This document shows, in pieces, positions 12,733-20,157 of a DNA stretch of 35,079 nucleotides. The position numbers and the translations under genes were made by a program. Source of the stretch: a virus. Position 1 is the first letter of the stretch; every line of letters begins with the position of its first letter. The notes under the pieces are model-generated. The model made no database searches, was not told where the DNA came from, and was given only the letters and a program-made list of their open reading frames with translations. The stretch lies in the IMG/VR virus record IMGVR_UViG_3300001356_000007, positions 1 to 35,079 of that record; one strand, written 5' to 3'.

Positions 12733-15384
12733 ATGCCTGGTTTAATCGAACGTCTCGCCGTCGCCGGCCGCTACGCCTTTACCGGTCAGGTGCCGGCTGG
12801 CGCCAATTGGTTCGGACCACATGAGCCGCTCCCGCCGATGGCGCCGGAGGCGGTTGCCGGGCGTCGCACGGATTACCGTAGCGGCGTCAATCTTGACAAT
12901 AAGCCGCGCCAGGGCGAGGGAATTGATTTCCAGCAGCTCCGCGCGCTGGCCGACAATTGCGGCATCGTGCGACTGGTGATCGAAACCCGTAAGGATCAGC
13001 TTGGCTGGCGGAAGTTCGATGTTCGACCAAAGGAAGGATCGAGCGCAAAGGCCGATGATCCGGACATCATAATGATCAAGACGGCGCTCGAATATCCCGA
13101 TCGGGAACATGATTGGGAGACCTGGCTCAAGGCGCTTGTCGAAGAGATGCTGGTGATTGATGCGGCGACGATTTATCCGCGTCGCGCCAGAAACGGCAGC
13201 CTTTACAGCTTGGATCTGATCGACGGCGCCACCATCAAATGCATCATCGATCCATGGGGTCGCCGCCCAGTGTTCCCCGATCCTGCCTACCAGCAAGTTC
13301 TTCATGGCCTGCCGGCCATCGATTACACGGCTGACGAACTGCTTTATCTGCCGCGCAACTACCGGACCAACAAGATTTATGGCCTGCCGCCCGTAGAGCA
13401 GATCGTCATCATGATCAACATCGCGCTCCGCCGCGAATGGCATAAGCTTCAGTATTATACCGAGGGCACCGTTCCGGATGCCTTGGCAGGCGTCCCTGGC
13501 GACTGGAACATCAACCAGATATCCGAGTTTCAGGACTATTTCGATACGCTTCTGGAAAACAACACCGCCCAACGGCGCAAGATCCGTTTTGTTCCGGAGA
13601 CGATCGCCAAAGCCTTCATCCAGACGAAAGAAGCGGCGCTGAAGGATGACTTTGATGAATTCCTCGCCCGCTTCGTCTGCTACGCTTTTTCCGTGAGCAG
13701 TCAGTGGGCCGTCAAGATGATGAACCGCTCGACGGCTGAAAGCGCCGCTCAGCAGGCGACCGAAGAAGGTCTCGCCCCTCTCCAATCCTGGGTGAAAAAC
13801 GTCATGACGCGCGTCATCGCGCAGGTGTTTAAACGCCCGGATCTGGAATTTTCCTGGCAGGAGGACACGGCGGTTGATCCGTCCGAGCAATCGAAGATCG
13901 AAGATCTGAACCTCCGGAACGCATCGGCGACAATCAACCAGGTTCGCGCCGCACGTGGCGAAGATCCGGTCGAGTACGGCAATGAACCGCTGATCTATAC
14001 GGCGACCGGCGTGGTTACACTAAAGGACGCTTTAAATCCGCCAGCCCCGCCTTCAAATCCACCCCTCCCTAATGGTGCCGCTCCGCAAAATGAGGGCAAT
14101 CCGCCTCCCGCTAAAGGGAAGATGCAAAAGGCGGCCGGCGACGATCCAGATCAACGTCTGAAGGATTTGTGGACCGCCCATCTCAAGGAGCAAGCCAGCC
14201 GCGTCACCCTCTATTTATCTTCCGACGATGTGGCGGAAGGCCGTCCGGCCGATGCCGATACACTGGCGGCCGGCGCGATCGACGCCTCGGCCACCGCGAC
14301 GGAGCGTCATGTGCTGGTGGAAGAGACGGCCAAGATCCTGCTCGATGCCGGCCAGACCGGAATTGAAGAGGGTGTCGCGGCCCTGGTTGCCGAGACCGGA
14401 AAGGACGGCGCCACAGCCGGAATCGTCATGGGGCCGCAAGAAGCGGTCGAGATTACCAATCTGGCCCACCCGAGCGCGGTCGAGTACGCAACCAGCCGAT
14501 CCGCCAAACTGGTCTCGAACATCGACGAGACCACGAGGGGCTTGTTGCGCGGCCTGATCGCGAAAGCGCAGGAGGAGGGTTGGAGCACCGCGCGGCTCGC
14601 TGATGAGGTTGAGGCCATGGGTGGTTTTGGCCCGGTTCGCGCCGACATGATCGCTCGCACCGAACTGGCCGGCGCATCGATTCGCGGCAACTTGGCATCG
14701 TGGATCACCGCGCGTGACCGCTTCGGGATCAAGATGAAGAAACGGGTGATCTTGGGCATCAACGAGCAGCATTGCGCGGCTTGCGCGGATGCAGTGCGCG
14801 AAGGGCCGATCGACCTGGATGATAGCTGGAACGTCGGTTATGCGCCGCCCTTCCATCCCCGTTGCGGCTGCGACGTGGTGCCGGAGGTTGATGATAGCGA
14901 GGAGGGGCCTCGCGCAACCGGCCCTTTTGACCGGATGGAAAAGGCGTTTGATCCGGATCAGCCGAGGGACACCAACGGTAAATGGTCTGCCGGGGGTTAC
15001 GACGCGGCTGTCGAGATTCTTCGTGGGCAAACGGCCATGCATACCGTCATCGGCGAGCAAAGAGACGTGCCGGCGGCCATGCGGGCTCCCGGCCTTGGCC
15101 CGGTAAGCTTCGTCTGGGGAACCCCTGGCGATCCGGCAAAGGACTTCAAGGGCGGTTTCGGCATCAACCACATCATTGCCAAACGGAACGCCGAGGGGCA
15201 CGACGGTCAGGCGGTGGCTCTGAAAATCCCGGAGATAATCGCCAGGGGCCAGCAACAAAACCCGCGCGGCCCGGTCGGCGGCCGCCGCGTCGATATCGTG
15301 CATGACGGCCACATCGTCGTCCTGTCGCTAAACCGGCACGGCAAAGATGAAGCGTGGGTGCTGAGTGGCTGGAAGAAAGATTGA
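12733..15384 (+). CDS. Portal-MuF-nuclease fusion protein
   Basis: An 883-residue three-part protein. Residues 1 to about 430 form a portal of the Mu gp29/DUF935 type (LADNCGIVRLVIETRKDQLGW; LLYLPRNYRTNKIYGLPPVEQI; DFDEFLARFVCYAFSVS). A Pro-rich linker (about 434-465) leads to a MuF/SPP1 gp7 minor head domain (about 470-720), ending in ARTELAGAS, a Cys pair (CAAC) and FHPRCGCDV at about 706-714. A short FDPDQPRDTNGKWSAGG hinge then leads to about 140 residues with GFGINHIIAKR (His813), PEIIARG and a terminal WVLSGWKKD. That is the pattern of PBECR/barnase-EndoU-like phage nucleases. In most Mu-like phages portal and MuF are separate genes. The stop is followed by 557 bases without a clear gene. 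Confidence 0.85.
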   Translation: MPGLIERLAVAGRYAFTGQVPAGANWFGPHEPLPPMAPEAVAGRRTDYRSGVNLDNKPRQGEGIDFQQLRALADNCGIVRLVIETRKDQLGWRKFDVRPKEGSSAKADDPDIIMIKTALEYPDREHDWETWLKALVEEMLVIDAATIYPRRARNGSLYSLDLIDGATIKCIIDPWGRRPVFPDPAYQQVLHGLPAIDYTADELLYLPRNYRTNKIYGLPPVEQIVIMINIALRREWHKLQYYTEGTVPDALAGVPGDWNINQISEFQDYFDTLLENNTAQRRKIRFVPETIAKAFIQTKEAALKDDFDEFLARFVCYAFSVSSQWAVKMMNRSTAESAAQQATEEGLAPLQSWVKNVMTRVIAQVFKRPDLEFSWQEDTAVDPSEQSKIEDLNLRNASATINQVRAARGEDPVEYGNEPLIYTATGVVTLKDALNPPAPPSNPPLPNGAAPQNEGNPPPAKGKMQKAAGDDPDQRLKDLWTAHLKEQASRVTLYLSSDDVAEGRPADADTLAAGAIDASATATERHVLVEETAKILLDAGQTGIEEGVAALVAETGKDGATAGIVMGPQEAVEITNLAHPSAVEYATSRSAKLVSNIDETTRGLLRGLIAKAQEEGWSTARLADEVEAMGGFGPVRADMIARTELAGASIRGNLASWITARDRFGIKMKKRVILGINEQHCAACADAVREGPIDLDDSWNVGYAPPFHPRCGCDVVPEVDDSEEGPRATGPFDRMEKAFDPDQPRDTNGKWSAGGYDAAVEILRGQTAMHTVIGEQRDVPAAMRAPGLGPVSFVWGTPGDPAKDFKGGFGINHIIAKRNAEGHDGQAVALKIPEIIARGQQQNPRGPVGGRRVDIVHDGHIVVLSLNRHGKDEAWVLSGWKKD

Positions 15385-15402
15385 ACCTCGGTGGAGCAGG
15401 AG

Positions 15403-15412
15403 GGGTTAACCC
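15403..15412 (+). repeat. Short palindrome after the fusion gene
   Basis: A perfect 10-base palindrome, GGGTTAACCC, 18 bases past the stop codon of the portal-MuF-nuclease gene. It may be chance or part of the structured region that follows. No T-run is attached, so it is not a terminator. Confidence 0.3.
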
Positions 15413-15511
15413 TGGCTGGGCCTACGCACGGAACCCCTTTTGTGTACGGAGCGACGTGGGAGCGAGGTACGAATTGATTATCGCGCAATCGGCTTATAAG
15501 GAGCAACCAAA

Positions 15512-15673
15512 ATGACAAGAAGCCCGCGCGGCAGTGAAACCTTTCTGCCAGCCGTCCACCCGGTGATTCTTTGCGGGGAATGGGTGGCGAGACGGCCTCC
15601 CGGCATACTCGTTCGATATATGACCTTCGCCCCGCTCCCGCGATGGGCCGCTTTACCGCCTCAGGGCGTTTAA
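15512..15673 (+). CDS. Possible 53-residue ORF downstream of the toxin domain
   Basis: A short frame with an excellent ribosome site (AAGGAG ending 8 bases before the ATG) encodes a basic peptide beginning MTRSPRGSETFLPAVHP and rich in Arg, Pro and Trp. For it: the ribosome site, and its position where MuF-toxin loci usually carry an immunity gene. Against it: codons rare in this phage (AGA twice, ATA, TTA, CGA), no recognisable fold, and heavy overlap with predicted RNA hairpins. It may be a real small protein, a leader peptide, or non-coding. Confidence 0.3.
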   Translation: MTRSPRGSETFLPAVHPVILCGEWVARRPPGILVRYMTFAPLPRWAALPPQGV

Positions 15674-15903
15674 ATTGATGTTTAATAAATTCTACGCCAC
15701 GCCGATAGCCGATTTGGAGAACTTGCCCTCAGAGGGCTTTAAATCGGCTTGTGCGCTTTAGGGCCATCACGCACGACTTGCGGCCCGGCGCGCGGCATGT
15801 CACCTTGAGCACCTCCCCCCTGAACAAATCACACGGACGCCTGTCCGGGTGATTGTCGTCTCCGCCCTCCCCTAATGTCGGGTCTCACGCGGCGTCTCGC
15901 CGC
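15552..15903 (+). ncRNA. Candidate structured RNA region (six hairpins)
   Basis: Within the only long gap of the window, consecutive stems can be drawn. 15552-15595: CCACCC with GGGTGG, extended by CCGT with ACGG. 15665-15698: GGCGT with ACGCC around TTAAA/TTTAA. 15707-15749: AGCCGATTT with AAATCGGCT enclosing GCCCT-cag-AGGGC. 15751-15774: GTGCG with CGCAC. 15827-15854: AATCAC with GTGATT, then CGGAC with GTCCG, loop GCCT. 15889-15903: GCGGCG-tct-CGCCGC. Some chance stems are expected in GC-rich DNA, but the two nested and extended ones are long. Strand is assumed from the flanking genes. No Rfam family could be assigned by eye. Confidence 0.4.
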
Positions 15904-15941
15904 ATCTCTCGACCTTCGGGCATCAAGGGCGGTCACGATCC

Positions 15942-17468
15942 ATGTTGTTCATTCCTCTTCGCAAAGTCGATTCCGTTCGCCGGATCGTCATCGCCCGCCT
16001 GGACGAGACGCCCGACCGCTCGGGTATGGTCATGGACTATGAGTCTTCCAAGCCGGCCTTCCTCGACTGGTCGGACAGCATGCGGAAGGCCACCGGCGGC
16101 GCCAGCCTCGGCAATGTCCGCGAAATGCACACGCTGAAGGCGGCCGGCAAGGTCACCCGGCTCGATTGCCTGGACGTGGAAAAGGCGTTCGAGTTCGAGC
16201 TTGAGATCGTCGATGACGACTCGATGGCCAAGGTCGAGGCCGGCGTTCTCACGGGCATCAGTCAAGGCGGCAAATACGGGCGCCGTTGGCAAGATGGCTC
16301 CTACATCCGCTACACGGCCGGCAAGGTCAACGAATTGAGCCTGGTCGATTATCCCTGTAATCCCACCGGCACCTTCTCGATGGTCAAGGCTGACGGCGCC
16401 GAGGTGACGGTATCGACGGTCGAGCCCGAAGGCGCCGCCATGCGCTTTGTCGGCGCGCTTCTGATCGACGCCGAGACTCCCCTGGATTACCGCGAAATCC
16501 TGATTGCCCAGCCGGCCGACATGCTGAAGAGCCTTTTCCCCGAGGGTGGTCCGGACGGCATGCAGAAGCGGGATTTTGATGCCGCTGAGCGTCAGGCCGC
16601 CGTCGCGAGGGGCGAGGCGATGCCCGATGGCGCATTCCCGATCGCGAAGCCGGAAGACATCGCGGTCGTGCTTAAGGCATTCGGTCACGCCTCCGACAAA
16701 ACCGCCGCCAAAGCTTGGATCGAGAGGCGCGCCAAGGAGCTTGGCGCAACGAGCGACCTCCCTGTTGGTTGGGAGGGGTCGACCAAGAAAGACATCATGC
16801 AAAAGGGTTTTGACCAGGTTGTCAGTCTGACCACCCTGATTCAATCCCTTCGCTGGTTGACGAGCACCGTCATCGGCGAGGCGGCCGCCGAGCAGGACGG
16901 CTCGAAAATCCCCGACCGGCTTGTGGTCTGGGTAAAGGACGGCGTCGTCATCCTCGGAGACATGATGACGGAAGAATCCACTGAGGCGATGGCCGCGTTG
17001 CAAGCGTCACTCGATGCCCTTCCGCCTGCCGCCGCCGCTGTCATGGAAAGTGCGGCGAAGGTGGAGGACATGGCCAAAGCCGGCGCGCGCAACAACAAGA
17101 CGGATCAGTCTCGCATTCAGGCGATCCATGACCACGCCGCCTCGCTTGGCGCGCATTGCCCCGAACACGAAGGCGGCGGCCTGCCCAGCATGGTCAAGAT
17201 CGCGGGCGAGCTTACCTCCATGCGCTCCCGCCTTACCGACGCGATCGCCGAAAATGACGTGATGCAAAAACGCATTCGGGAGTTGGAGGGGGAGCCTGCG
17301 CCGGGAGGTCCAGGCCGGACCAACGTCGTTGTCGACAAAGCGAACGATCTCGGAGGTCAAGGCTCGCGCGCCTCGGAAGAGGCGGCGGCGCTGAGGGCCA
17401 TCGAAGCGATGCCGGATGGCGCTGAAAAGACCACAGCCCTTGTGCGCCATTCCATGAAATTCAACTGA
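15942..17468 (+). CDS. Prohead protease/scaffold-type protein
   Basis: A 508-residue protein just before the capsid gene. The N-terminal 150 residues resemble the XkdF/HK97-like putative prohead protease fold: IARLDETPDRSGMVMDYESSKPAF, the strand-rich FEFELEIVDDDSMAKVEAGVLTGISQGG, and VNELSLVDYPCNPTG. A catalytic Ser/His pair cannot be fixed by eye. A conserved phage module follows (KRDFDAAERQ...GEAMPDGAFPI...WIERRAKELGA at about 207-265). The C-terminal part is helical and coiled (MRSRLTDAIAENDVMQKRIRELEGE), fitting a scaffold. A protease with a self-cleaved scaffold tail is the likely role. The ribosome site is weak (GGGCGG). Confidence 0.7.
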   Translation: MLFIPLRKVDSVRRIVIARLDETPDRSGMVMDYESSKPAFLDWSDSMRKATGGASLGNVREMHTLKAAGKVTRLDCLDVEKAFEFELEIVDDDSMAKVEAGVLTGISQGGKYGRRWQDGSYIRYTAGKVNELSLVDYPCNPTGTFSMVKADGAEVTVSTVEPEGAAMRFVGALLIDAETPLDYREILIAQPADMLKSLFPEGGPDGMQKRDFDAAERQAAVARGEAMPDGAFPIAKPEDIAVVLKAFGHASDKTAAKAWIERRAKELGATSDLPVGWEGSTKKDIMQKGFDQVVSLTTLIQSLRWLTSTVIGEAAAEQDGSKIPDRLVVWVKDGVVILGDMMTEESTEAMAALQASLDALPPAAAAVMESAAKVEDMAKAGARNNKTDQSRIQAIHDHAASLGAHCPEHEGGGLPSMVKIAGELTSMRSRLTDAIAENDVMQKRIRELEGEPAPGGPGRTNVVVDKANDLGGQGSRASEEAAALRAIEAMPDGAEKTTALVRHSMKFN

Positions 17469-17478
17469 GGAGCCACCG

Positions 17479-19005
17479 ATGAACCCTTCCGGAGTCACCA
17501 ACGATACGCTGGATATGCTCAAAACGCCGGGCGCCAGCGCCGAGGACATGATCAAAGCGTGGTTCGCCCCGACCGGCGCCACCACCGGCATTCAAAATTA
17601 TTCGCTCGTCAAACCGGCGCTGAGCCTTGTTCCGGTGGTAACGCCGATTTTGAACTCGTTGAGTTTCGATACCGACACCAGCGGCGGCATCCAGTCGAAT
17701 TGGAAAGCGATCACCGGCCTTAACACCAACGGATTGTCGGCGGGCCTGTCCGAAGGCAACCGCGGTGCCCCCATCGCGACGGCAACGGCCGATTATTATG
17801 CCAGTTTCAAATCGTTCGGCCACGATGACTATGTCACCGACGAGGCGCGGCAAGTGGCGTCGGATTACATGGACTTGCTGGCTCGCGCCCAAGCCAATCT
17901 GCTCTTTACGTCGCGCATCAGCCTGGAGCGGGTCTGCCTCGGCGGCCTCGGCACCTATTCGCTATCCGCCCCGTCTGCTCCGACCTTGGCGACGGCCACC
18001 ACGGGCGGCACGTTGCCGGCGACCACGACTTATTCCGTTATTTGCGCGGCATTGACTACCAGCGGCTGGCGCAATGGAACGATTGCTCTCGGCGTTCCTG
18101 GCCTGGTTTCGCGCACCAACATGGACGGTTCGGTCGATACTTATGGCGGTGGCACTGGCCCGCGCTCGGGCAATACCACCATCGCCACTGGCGCCGGCGC
18201 CACAAACTCGATCACCGCCTCCGTCCCGGTCGTTTCCGGCGCGGTCGCCTATGCGTGGTTCTGGGGAACTGCCGGTTCGGAATTGTTGGGCGCCATCACC
18301 ACCATCAATTCGCTGGCGATCACCGCATTGGCGGCAGGTACTCAGACGGCGGCCTCTCTTGGCGCGGCGGCCACCGACTTTTCCAAGAATGCCTTGGAAT
18401 GCGATGGCCTGATCTCGATTAACGCCAAGTCCGGCTACAACACCTACACGTTGGCGCAAGCGACGGGGACGGCCGGCGTCGGCACCCCACTGACCGCCGA
18501 CGGTGTTGGCGGTGTCGTCGAGTTTGACCTCGTGTGCAAGTGGATGTGGGACAATCTGCGCACCGGACCGACGCGCATCATCATGTCGAGCCAAGAGCAA
18601 ACCAACGTCACCAAGAAGGTGCTGCAATCGCCCGGCGGAAACGGCGCGCAGCGTTTCATGATCCAGGCCAACCAAGGCTCGGTGATCGGCGGCGATCTCG
18701 TTGTCGGCTATCTGAACAAATGCGGCAACAACTACGCCGCCAAGGCCGGCGAGCCCGCCAAATACGTCCCCTTCGTCATCCATCCGGATTTGCCGCCCGG
18801 CACCGTCATCTTCGACACCGAGGTCTTGCCCTATCCGCTGAATGACACGCCCAAGGTCAAGCGGTTCATCTCGCCAGAGCCCTGGTATGCCACTCTGTGG
18901 CCGCGCGTCCGTCGTCGTTACGAATACGGCGTCTATTGCCGAGGTGTGCTTCAGCACTTCTTCCCGGCGTCCACCGTGGTGCTCACCAATATCGGAAACG
19001 GCTAA
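17479..19005 (+). CDS. Major capsid protein with inserted beta domain
   Basis: A 508-residue protein in the capsid position after the protease/scaffold gene. The flanking parts read like a HK97-fold coat protein: an N-arm, KPALSLVPVVTPILNSLSF, a spine helix region TDEARQVASDYMDLLARAQANL, then a C-terminal half (TGPTRIIMSSQEQTNVTKKVL; ending RRRYEYGVYCRGVLQHFFPASTVVLTNIGNG). Residues about 162-290 are a Gly/Thr/Ala-rich beta segment with the rhythm of an Ig-like domain. It is probably inserted in a surface loop and displayed on the head. Removing it leaves a typical coat length of about 380. The start has a GAGGAG ribosome site. Confidence 0.8.
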   Translation: MNPSGVTNDTLDMLKTPGASAEDMIKAWFAPTGATTGIQNYSLVKPALSLVPVVTPILNSLSFDTDTSGGIQSNWKAITGLNTNGLSAGLSEGNRGAPIATATADYYASFKSFGHDDYVTDEARQVASDYMDLLARAQANLLFTSRISLERVCLGGLGTYSLSAPSAPTLATATTGGTLPATTTYSVICAALTTSGWRNGTIALGVPGLVSRTNMDGSVDTYGGGTGPRSGNTTIATGAGATNSITASVPVVSGAVAYAWFWGTAGSELLGAITTINSLAITALAAGTQTAASLGAAATDFSKNALECDGLISINAKSGYNTYTLAQATGTAGVGTPLTADGVGGVVEFDLVCKWMWDNLRTGPTRIIMSSQEQTNVTKKVLQSPGGNGAQRFMIQANQGSVIGGDLVVGYLNKCGNNYAAKAGEPAKYVPFVIHPDLPPGTVIFDTEVLPYPLNDTPKVKRFISPEPWYATLWPRVRRRYEYGVYCRGVLQHFFPASTVVLTNIGNG

Positions 19006-19007
19006 TC

Positions 19008-19055
19008 GGGCGGGGCGAAAGCCCCTCCCTGTCGCGCGATTTAACGGGAGTTAAA
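19008..19055 (+). promoter_or_regulatory. GAAA-capped hairpin plus SD-sequestering hairpin after capsid gene
   Basis: The 51-base gap after the capsid gene holds two RNA elements. The first is GGGcGGGGC-GAAA-GCCCCtCCC (19008-19029), eight pairs with one C/U mismatch and a GNRA tetraloop. The second is TTTAAC-GGGA-GTTAAA (19040-19055); its loop and first stem bases contain the GGGAG ribosome site of the next gene, whose ATG follows at 19057. The first could lower read-through or stabilise the abundant capsid mRNA; the second could reduce translation of the next gene. No T-run is present, so intrinsic termination is unlikely. Confidence 0.6.
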
Positions 19056-19056
19056 G

Positions 19057-19389
19057 ATGACCAAAAACATGCGTTCGCTAACCGGGCACACCTCCGTGCA
19101 TCACGATGGCAAGCTTTACGTGCCCAACAAAAAGGGCGTGTTCGAGATCGATGACGCCCATGTGGCCGCTCTGCAATCTCACGGACTGATGCTTGAGGAC
19201 GCCGCCGACACCGCCGCCACGGCCGCCCTGACGGCCAAACGCATGGAGGGGCTGGAAGAGGAGAACGCGAAGCTCAAACAGCAGCTTCAGGAAAGCGTTC
19301 TCGCCCAGGAAAACGAGACCCTCCGCGCGCAACTGGCCGATATGGCGGCCGGCAAGGGAAAGAAGCCCTCGGAAAAGACGGAGGGATAA
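19057..19389 (+). CDS. Small coiled-coil protein downstream of capsid
   Basis: A 110-residue protein. The first 50 residues contain a small beta-rich region (LTGHTSVHHDGKLYVPNKKGVFEI) typical of short phage head-region proteins. The rest is a coiled coil (GLEEENAKLKQQLQESVLAQENETLRAQLADM) with a Lys-rich end. A head-completion or head-stabilising role is possible. Its ribosome site lies in the loop of a hairpin, which suggests controlled expression relative to the capsid gene. Confidence 0.6.
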   Translation: MTKNMRSLTGHTSVHHDGKLYVPNKKGVFEIDDAHVAALQSHGLMLEDAADTAATAALTAKRMEGLEEENAKLKQQLQESVLAQENETLRAQLADMAAGKGKKPSEKTEG

Positions 19390-19392
19390 GCC

Positions 19393-19593
19393 ATGAAGCT
19401 CAATGTTCCCTCCGGCATCACTTCAGTGGTCGACGACGCCGGCAACGCATGCCCGATCGTCAATGCCCAGGTCGATGTCGAGCCCCATGTGGTGGCGGGC
19501 CTCCTTGCTCAAGGCTTCACCATCGCCGCACCCGACACCCTTACGTCGGATGCACCCGAACCGACCGGCGACACCACCTTTCCATCCGAGTAA
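19393..19593 (+). CDS. Small hypothetical head-region protein
   Basis: A 66-residue acidic protein (MKLNVPSGITSVVDDAGN...) with a beta-rich middle (QVDVEPHVVAGLLAQGFTIA) and a disordered Asp/Pro/Thr tail. It begins 3 bases after the preceding gene and ends 6 bases before the connector gene. The segment 'V-x-V-x-P-H-V-V-x-G-L-L-x-Q-G-F' looks like the short phage module that follows capsid genes in many siphophages. The function is not known. Confidence 0.55.
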   Translation: MKLNVPSGITSVVDDAGNACPIVNAQVDVEPHVVAGLLAQGFTIAAPDTLTSDAPEPTGDTTFPSE

Positions 19594-19599
19594 CAGATC

Positions 19600-20157
19600 A
19601 TGGCGACTGGCGATCTCACTACACTTGCGGACGTTGAAGGCTGGCTGAAGCTTTCTGCGGGCAATGCCGACGAGGCGTTGCTGGCGCGATTGATCAGCGC
19701 CGCCTCCACCTTCGCTCAGTCGTGGTGCAATCGTCAGTTCGCCGTGCAGCCTTACATCGAAGCTCGGGATGGCAATGGCAACATCAAGATGACGTTCGGC
19801 AGCTTGCCCGTCCTCAGTGTCAGCTCCGTTACCATTTCCGGAGTGTCCGTCCCACTGGGAGATGCCGTCCAGAGCACCGGATATTATTTCACGGCCGCGC
19901 GGCTGATGCTGAATGGCTACCGCTTTGAGCGCGGTTGCGGAAATATCCAGCTTCAGTATACGGCCGGGTTTGCCACCACGCCGCCGGATGTCGCGCAGGC
20001 TGTGATTGAGATTGTCGCGCAAGCCTACCGCGAGCGTGACCGCATCGGCCTCTCTTCCCAGGCGATTGGGGGAGAAACCACCTCTTACACCCTCAAAGAC
20101 ATGCCGCCCCGGGCCGCCTCAATCCTGTCGAACTATCGAAGGGTGGCGCCGCTATGA
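19600..20157 (+). CDS. Head-tail connector (gp6-like)
   Basis: A 185-residue protein of the phage gp6-like head-tail connector type, which forms a ring under the portal. Visible features are the N-terminal LTTLADVEGWLKL helix, DEALLARLISAASTFAQSWCNRQF, a beta region with VLSVSSVTISGVSVPLG, then LQYTAGFATTPPDVAQAVIEIVAQAYRERDRIGL. The last is the signature C-terminal helix of the family, with a Pro-Pro-x-x-[Val/Ile] turn. It is coupled to the next gene by ATGA. Confidence 0.85.
   Translation: MATGDLTTLADVEGWLKLSAGNADEALLARLISAASTFAQSWCNRQFAVQPYIEARDGNGNIKMTFGSLPVLSVSSVTISGVSVPLGDAVQSTGYYFTAARLMLNGYRFERGCGNIQLQYTAGFATTPPDVAQAVIEIVAQAYRERDRIGLSSQAIGGETTSYTLKDMPPRAASILSNYRRVAPL

Larger units (their letters stand above)
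15385..15941. other. 557-base gap between fusion gene and protease gene
   Basis: There is no convincing protein-coding gene in this stretch on either strand. It contains a 10-base palindrome, one short ORF with a good ribosome site, and a chain of hairpins (separate entries). Its A+T-rich islands (around 15670-15692) and stop-rich frames differ from the dense coding around it. Every other junction in the late region is under about 110 bases, so the gap is likely to be functional or a recent insertion or gene remnant. Confidence 0.7.

Noticed and set aside
12742-15312. Two long minus-strand open frames (12742-13890 and 14215-15312) opposite the portal-MuF gene
   Set aside because: They lie antisense to a clearly coding gene of high G+C, have no ribosome sites or recognisable domains, and are Arg/Gly/His-rich as expected of shadow frames.
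15385-15941. Group I or group II intron in the gap after the fusion gene
   Set aside because: Neither the conserved core elements of a group I intron nor a group II domain V could be identified by eye, and both flanking genes are complete.
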